Below, one piece after another: positions 32,116 to 34,723 of a DNA stretch of 34,723 nucleotides. The stretch comes from Paenibacillus darwinianus (GTDB lineage Bacteria; Bacillota; Bacilli; Paenibacillales; Paenibacillaceae): positions 6,068 to 40,790 of the forward strand of contig NZ_KK082115.1 of the NCBI RefSeq assembly GCF_000598065.1. Reading direction: 5' to 3'. Each line of letters begins with the position of its first letter. Position 1 is the stretch's first letter. The translations under genes were made by a program, and so were the position numbers. The notes under the pieces are model-generated. The model saw nothing but the letters and a program-made list of their open reading frames with translations, was not told the origin of the DNA and ran no database searches.

Positions 32116-33594
32116 ATGCGCGTGCTAAAAGGGTGTATGATCCTCGTTCTGGTTTTGATCATCGGCATGACGACCGCATGCTCGACCAATAACGGGAAAA
32201 CGAATTCCCAAGGCTCCGCGAATACCGCCGATACCGGCGGCGCCGGAAACGCCAGTGGCGCTGCGGAGAAGCCGAAGGAGCTGAGAATCCTGTATGCGAC
32301 GGCCGAGGCCGGCTCCGAAGCGATTCTGGATGCGGTGAAGAAATACGAGACTGAGTTCGGCATCAAGGTGTCCGTGGACACGTTCCCTTATAACAATCTG
32401 CAGGAGAAAGTATTTTCCGAGCTGGCGCAAAAAAGCGACTACTACGACCTGATGGCGATCGATACGCCTTGGGTGCCGCAGCTGATCCAGCATCTGGAGC
32501 CGCTTTCATCCTACATGAGCGCCACGAAAAACCCGGATCTGCTGGCGCTGGACGACTACATCGCCAAAGTGTTCCTTGACACGTCGGTGTTCAAGCTGGA
32601 CGCGCCGAACGAGCAGCCGCCGGCAATGAACACCATCTCGCTCGATGCGATTACAGGCGCAGGCTTCGAGGCGGTCGGGCTTCCGATCCAGTCGAATGCG
32701 CTGACGGTCAGCTACCGTAAGGATTTGTTCGAGGACCCAGCCAACCAGGCCGCGTTCAAGGAGCAATTCGGCCGTGAGCTTGCGGTGCCGAATACGCTGG
32801 ATGAATACCTCGACGTCGCCAAGTTTTTTACCCGCGATACGGACAACGACGGCAAGATCGATATGTACGGGACGACGCTGATGGCGAAAAAGCATGAAGC
32901 GGGCTTCGTCGATTTCAAGTCGTTCCTGAGCGATTTCGGCGGTTCCATTTTCGACGCGAACATGAAGCCGATGTTCAATAACGAGCAAGGCGTTAAAGCT
33001 CTGGAGCTGTACGGCAGCTGGATTAACGAGTACAAGGTGACGCCTCCGGGAACGACGACCTATACGTGGGATGAAGTCGCAACCGTTTTTGGCTCCGGTC
33101 AAGTCGCAATGGGCATGAACTACCACGATATGCAGCTTGATCCGAAGGTGAACGGCAAGACCGGATACTTCCTGTTCCCCGGCCGCGAGGACGGCAGCGG
33201 CAATGTCCGCGGCCCGCATTTCGGTTCGTGGGAGCTGTCAGTCAGCAAATACTCGAACAACAAACAGGCTGCATACGATCTGGCGGAGTGGCTGACCAGC
33301 CCTGCGACGCAGGAAGGCTACATTCCGTTCAAGCAGCACGTCACTCGGCTTTCAAGCTACAAGGCGGCCCAAGCCATTGAAGACGAAACGGTCAGAGAAT
33401 TTTATCAAGTGCTGGGCGAGTCGCTGAAGGTCGGCGTCGGCCGTCCGAGAATTACGAATTACGGTCAAGTATCCGAAGCCGTGCAGGTCGGGATGAACGA
33501 TTATCTCACCGGCCGCAAAGGGGCCAAGGAAGCGCTGGACAGCGCCGCCAAGCAGGTCGAGGCCATTATGGAGCAGGCGGGGTACTACAAGTAA
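32116..33594 (+). CDS. Extracellular sugar-binding lipoprotein (second ABC cassette)
   Basis: 492-residue SBP_bac_1-type binding protein with lipoprotein signal (hydrophobic stretch 8-17, lipobox TTAC, Cys22) and a low-complexity S/N/T/G linker to about residue 55. The binding fold follows (ELRILYATAEAGSEAILDAV; YDLMAIDTPWVPQLIQHLEPL; FGSGQVAMGMNYHD). It contains RDTDNDGKIDMYGT, a calcium-loop-like DxDxDG motif. GGGGGATGA precedes ATG 32116; an in-frame TTG at 32101 lacks a ribosome site. A permease gene follows 39 bp downstream. Confidence 0.92.
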   Translation: MRVLKGCMILVLVLIIGMTTACSTNNGKTNSQGSANTADTGGAGNASGAAEKPKELRILYATAEAGSEAILDAVKKYETEFGIKVSVDTFPYNNLQEKVFSELAQKSDYYDLMAIDTPWVPQLIQHLEPLSSYMSATKNPDLLALDDYIAKVFLDTSVFKLDAPNEQPPAMNTISLDAITGAGFEAVGLPIQSNALTVSYRKDLFEDPANQAAFKEQFGRELAVPNTLDEYLDVAKFFTRDTDNDGKIDMYGTTLMAKKHEAGFVDFKSFLSDFGGSIFDANMKPMFNNEQGVKALELYGSWINEYKVTPPGTTTYTWDEVATVFGSGQVAMGMNYHDMQLDPKVNGKTGYFLFPGREDGSGNVRGPHFGSWELSVSKYSNNKQAAYDLAEWLTSPATQEGYIPFKQHVTRLSSYKAAQAIEDETVREFYQVLGESLKVGVGRPRITNYGQVSEAVQVGMNDYLTGRKGAKEALDSAAKQVEAIMEQAGYYK

Positions 33595-33633
33595 TATGTA
33601 AGCTCACGTCTCATAAGCATAAGGATGATCGCC

Positions 33634-34485
33634 ATGCACGCAGCTTATAGGAAGACGAACAAAACGCTCATTTCCGCCCTGTTGAACATCGTCATGTATG
33701 CCGCGTTGTTCGTGGCGCTATTTCCCGTACTCTGGATGGTCATGACCTCCTTCAAGACGTCATGGGACGCGCAGGCTTTGCCTCCGATCTGGTTTTTTGC
33801 GCCGGTGATGGAGAACTACGTGAATCTTTTCAACGGGGGGAGCAGCTCGGGCGATTTCAAGGTGCTGCTCACCAACAGCACGATTGTAGCGCTGTCCTCG
33901 ACGATTCTGTCCGTCGTGTGCGGTGCGCTGGCTTCCTACTCGTTATCACGGTTCAAGACAAAGCGAGGCAAGGATATCGCGATGTGGATTCTGTCCACCC
34001 GGATGTTTCCCCCGGCGGCAACGCTAATACCTGTTTTCATGATGATGAATGGGCTGCGCCTGATGGATACGTATGCGGCGCTCATCATCCCGTATACGGC
34101 GTTCAACCTGTCGTTCGTCGTATGGATGCTGAAAGGGTTCTTCGATGAAATTCCGAAGGATCTGGAAGAGTCCGCGATGGTTGACGGCTGCACGAGGTTT
34201 CAAGCTTTTCGCCGGATTATTCTCCCGCTTGTAGCTCCGGGCCTCGCGGCAACGGCCATTATCTGCCTGATGTTCAGTTGGAACGAATTTATGTTTGCCC
34301 TTGTGCTGACGCGCAACGAGGTCGTCACGGCCCCGATTATCGCCAACCAGTTCGTGACGATGTACGGCATACAATGGGGCGAATTGACCGCAGCCTCCAC
34401 GCTGATGACGGCGCCCGTCCTTATTTTCGCCATTCTGGTCCGCAACCACATGATCAAGGGCTTGACGTTCGGATCGGTGAAATGA
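33634..34485 (+). CDS. Sugar ABC transporter permease, MalG type
   Basis: 283-residue membrane protein with about six spans (first about 16-38, ALLNIVMYAALFVALFPVLW), the EAA loop DLEESAMVDGCTRFQAFRRIILPLV, and the C-terminal family end MIKGLTFGSVK. AAGG at 33621-33624 fits ATG 33634 better than ATG 33625. The MalF-type partner permease normally found between the binding protein and this gene is absent; only 39 bp separate them. A polyol/alcohol dehydrogenase gene follows, suggesting a polyol or sugar-alcohol substrate. Confidence 0.93.
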   Translation: MHAAYRKTNKTLISALLNIVMYAALFVALFPVLWMVMTSFKTSWDAQALPPIWFFAPVMENYVNLFNGGSSSGDFKVLLTNSTIVALSSTILSVVCGALASYSLSRFKTKRGKDIAMWILSTRMFPPAATLIPVFMMMNGLRLMDTYAALIIPYTAFNLSFVVWMLKGFFDEIPKDLEESAMVDGCTRFQAFRRIILPLVAPGLAATAIICLMFSWNEFMFALVLTRNEVVTAPIIANQFVTMYGIQWGELTAASTLMTAPVLIFAILVRNHMIKGLTFGSVK

Positions 34486-34540
34486 GCGGCGTGGCGGATG
34501 GCCGCATCGGGTCAAGATCAATGGACAGGAGAGAGCGACG

Positions 34541-34723
34541 ATGAGAGCAGTCATACTGCCCGGAAACAAAGAGGTGCATGTCGTTGACCGGCAGAAGCCG
34601 GCGCCGAAGGAAGGAGAGGTGCTCATCCGCCTGCGGGTTTCCGCGATTTGCCGAAGCGACATGAGTCTGTATAACGGAACGCCGATCGTCGGCGGCAATG
34701 CCGCCAAGACGGGCTACATCATT
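34541..34723 (+). CDS. Zinc-type medium-chain alcohol/polyol dehydrogenase (N-terminal part)
   Basis: The first 61 residues are visible before the window ends. MRAVILPGNKEVHVVDRQKP is the usual GroES-like N-terminus of MDR dehydrogenases. Cys37 in ICRSDMSLYNG takes the place of the catalytic-zinc cysteine of the family CGTD/CRTD motif. The start ATG follows GGAGAGAGCG. Located 55 bp behind a sugar permease, it probably oxidises the imported polyol (sorbitol-dehydrogenase-like), but the substrate cannot be read from this fragment. Confidence 0.8.
   Translation, partial: MRAVILPGNKEVHVVDRQKPAPKEGEVLIRLRVSAICRSDMSLYNGTPIVGGNAAKTGYII

Overview
The window looks like a chromosomal segment of a GC-rich, low-GC-phylum spore former of the Paenibacillaceae (Paenibacillus/Cohnella-like). 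The grounds are: strong GGAGG-type ribosome sites with frequent TTG and GTG starts, sigma-A promoters and short hairpin terminators, a 631-residue PrkA, an AbrB-type regulator, a GlnR-type operator, and two YesM/YesN-type two-component systems next to sugar ABC transporters. No rRNA, tRNA, insertion sequence, phage gene or CRISPR array was recognised.

Layout. 1-4122: the end of an unknown gene, then a membrane-anchored HtrA protease followed by an OmpR-type response regulator and its kinase (an envelope-stress arrangement). 4154-8103: ispH, a DAHP synthase and a type I glutamine synthetase of the beta (adenylylation-motif) kind behind a perfect GlnR box. 8210-11565: a shrunken thpR, serC, an orphan PhoP-like regulator, trmL and an AbrB-like zinc-ribbon protein, with a 34-residue membrane mini-protein at 11665-11769. 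11863-18658: a YesN/YesM pair (the regulator gene is interrupted by an in-frame TAA) divergent from a complete permease-permease-binding protein sugar importer. 18781-22980: a class I aminotransferase, a DUF2161 nuclease-fold protein convergent with it, and prkA.

23102-28366 is the most interesting part. A sigma-A promoter leads into a textbook c-di-GMP-I (GEMM-I) riboswitch and an intrinsic terminator, followed by folE (GTP cyclohydrolase I), a fused tandem 6-pyruvoyl-tetrahydropterin synthase and a short-chain dehydrogenase in the sepiapterin reductase position. Together these are the three steps of tetrahydrobiopterin synthesis. Directly downstream, in the same orientation, come a Jag_N-DUF342 (FapA-like) protein, a STAS anti-sigma-antagonist-like protein and a small PilZ-like protein. 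The sequence therefore suggests a pterin pathway whose transcription is gated by cyclic di-GMP and which is linked to surface or motility signalling genes. The riboswitch is well supported; the pathway product and the link to the downstream genes are inference.

28535-34723: a second YesM-type kinase, divergent from an AraC-type response regulator, then a second sugar ABC cassette. That cassette has a binding protein, only one permease (MalG type) and the start of a zinc-type alcohol/polyol dehydrogenase that runs off the window.
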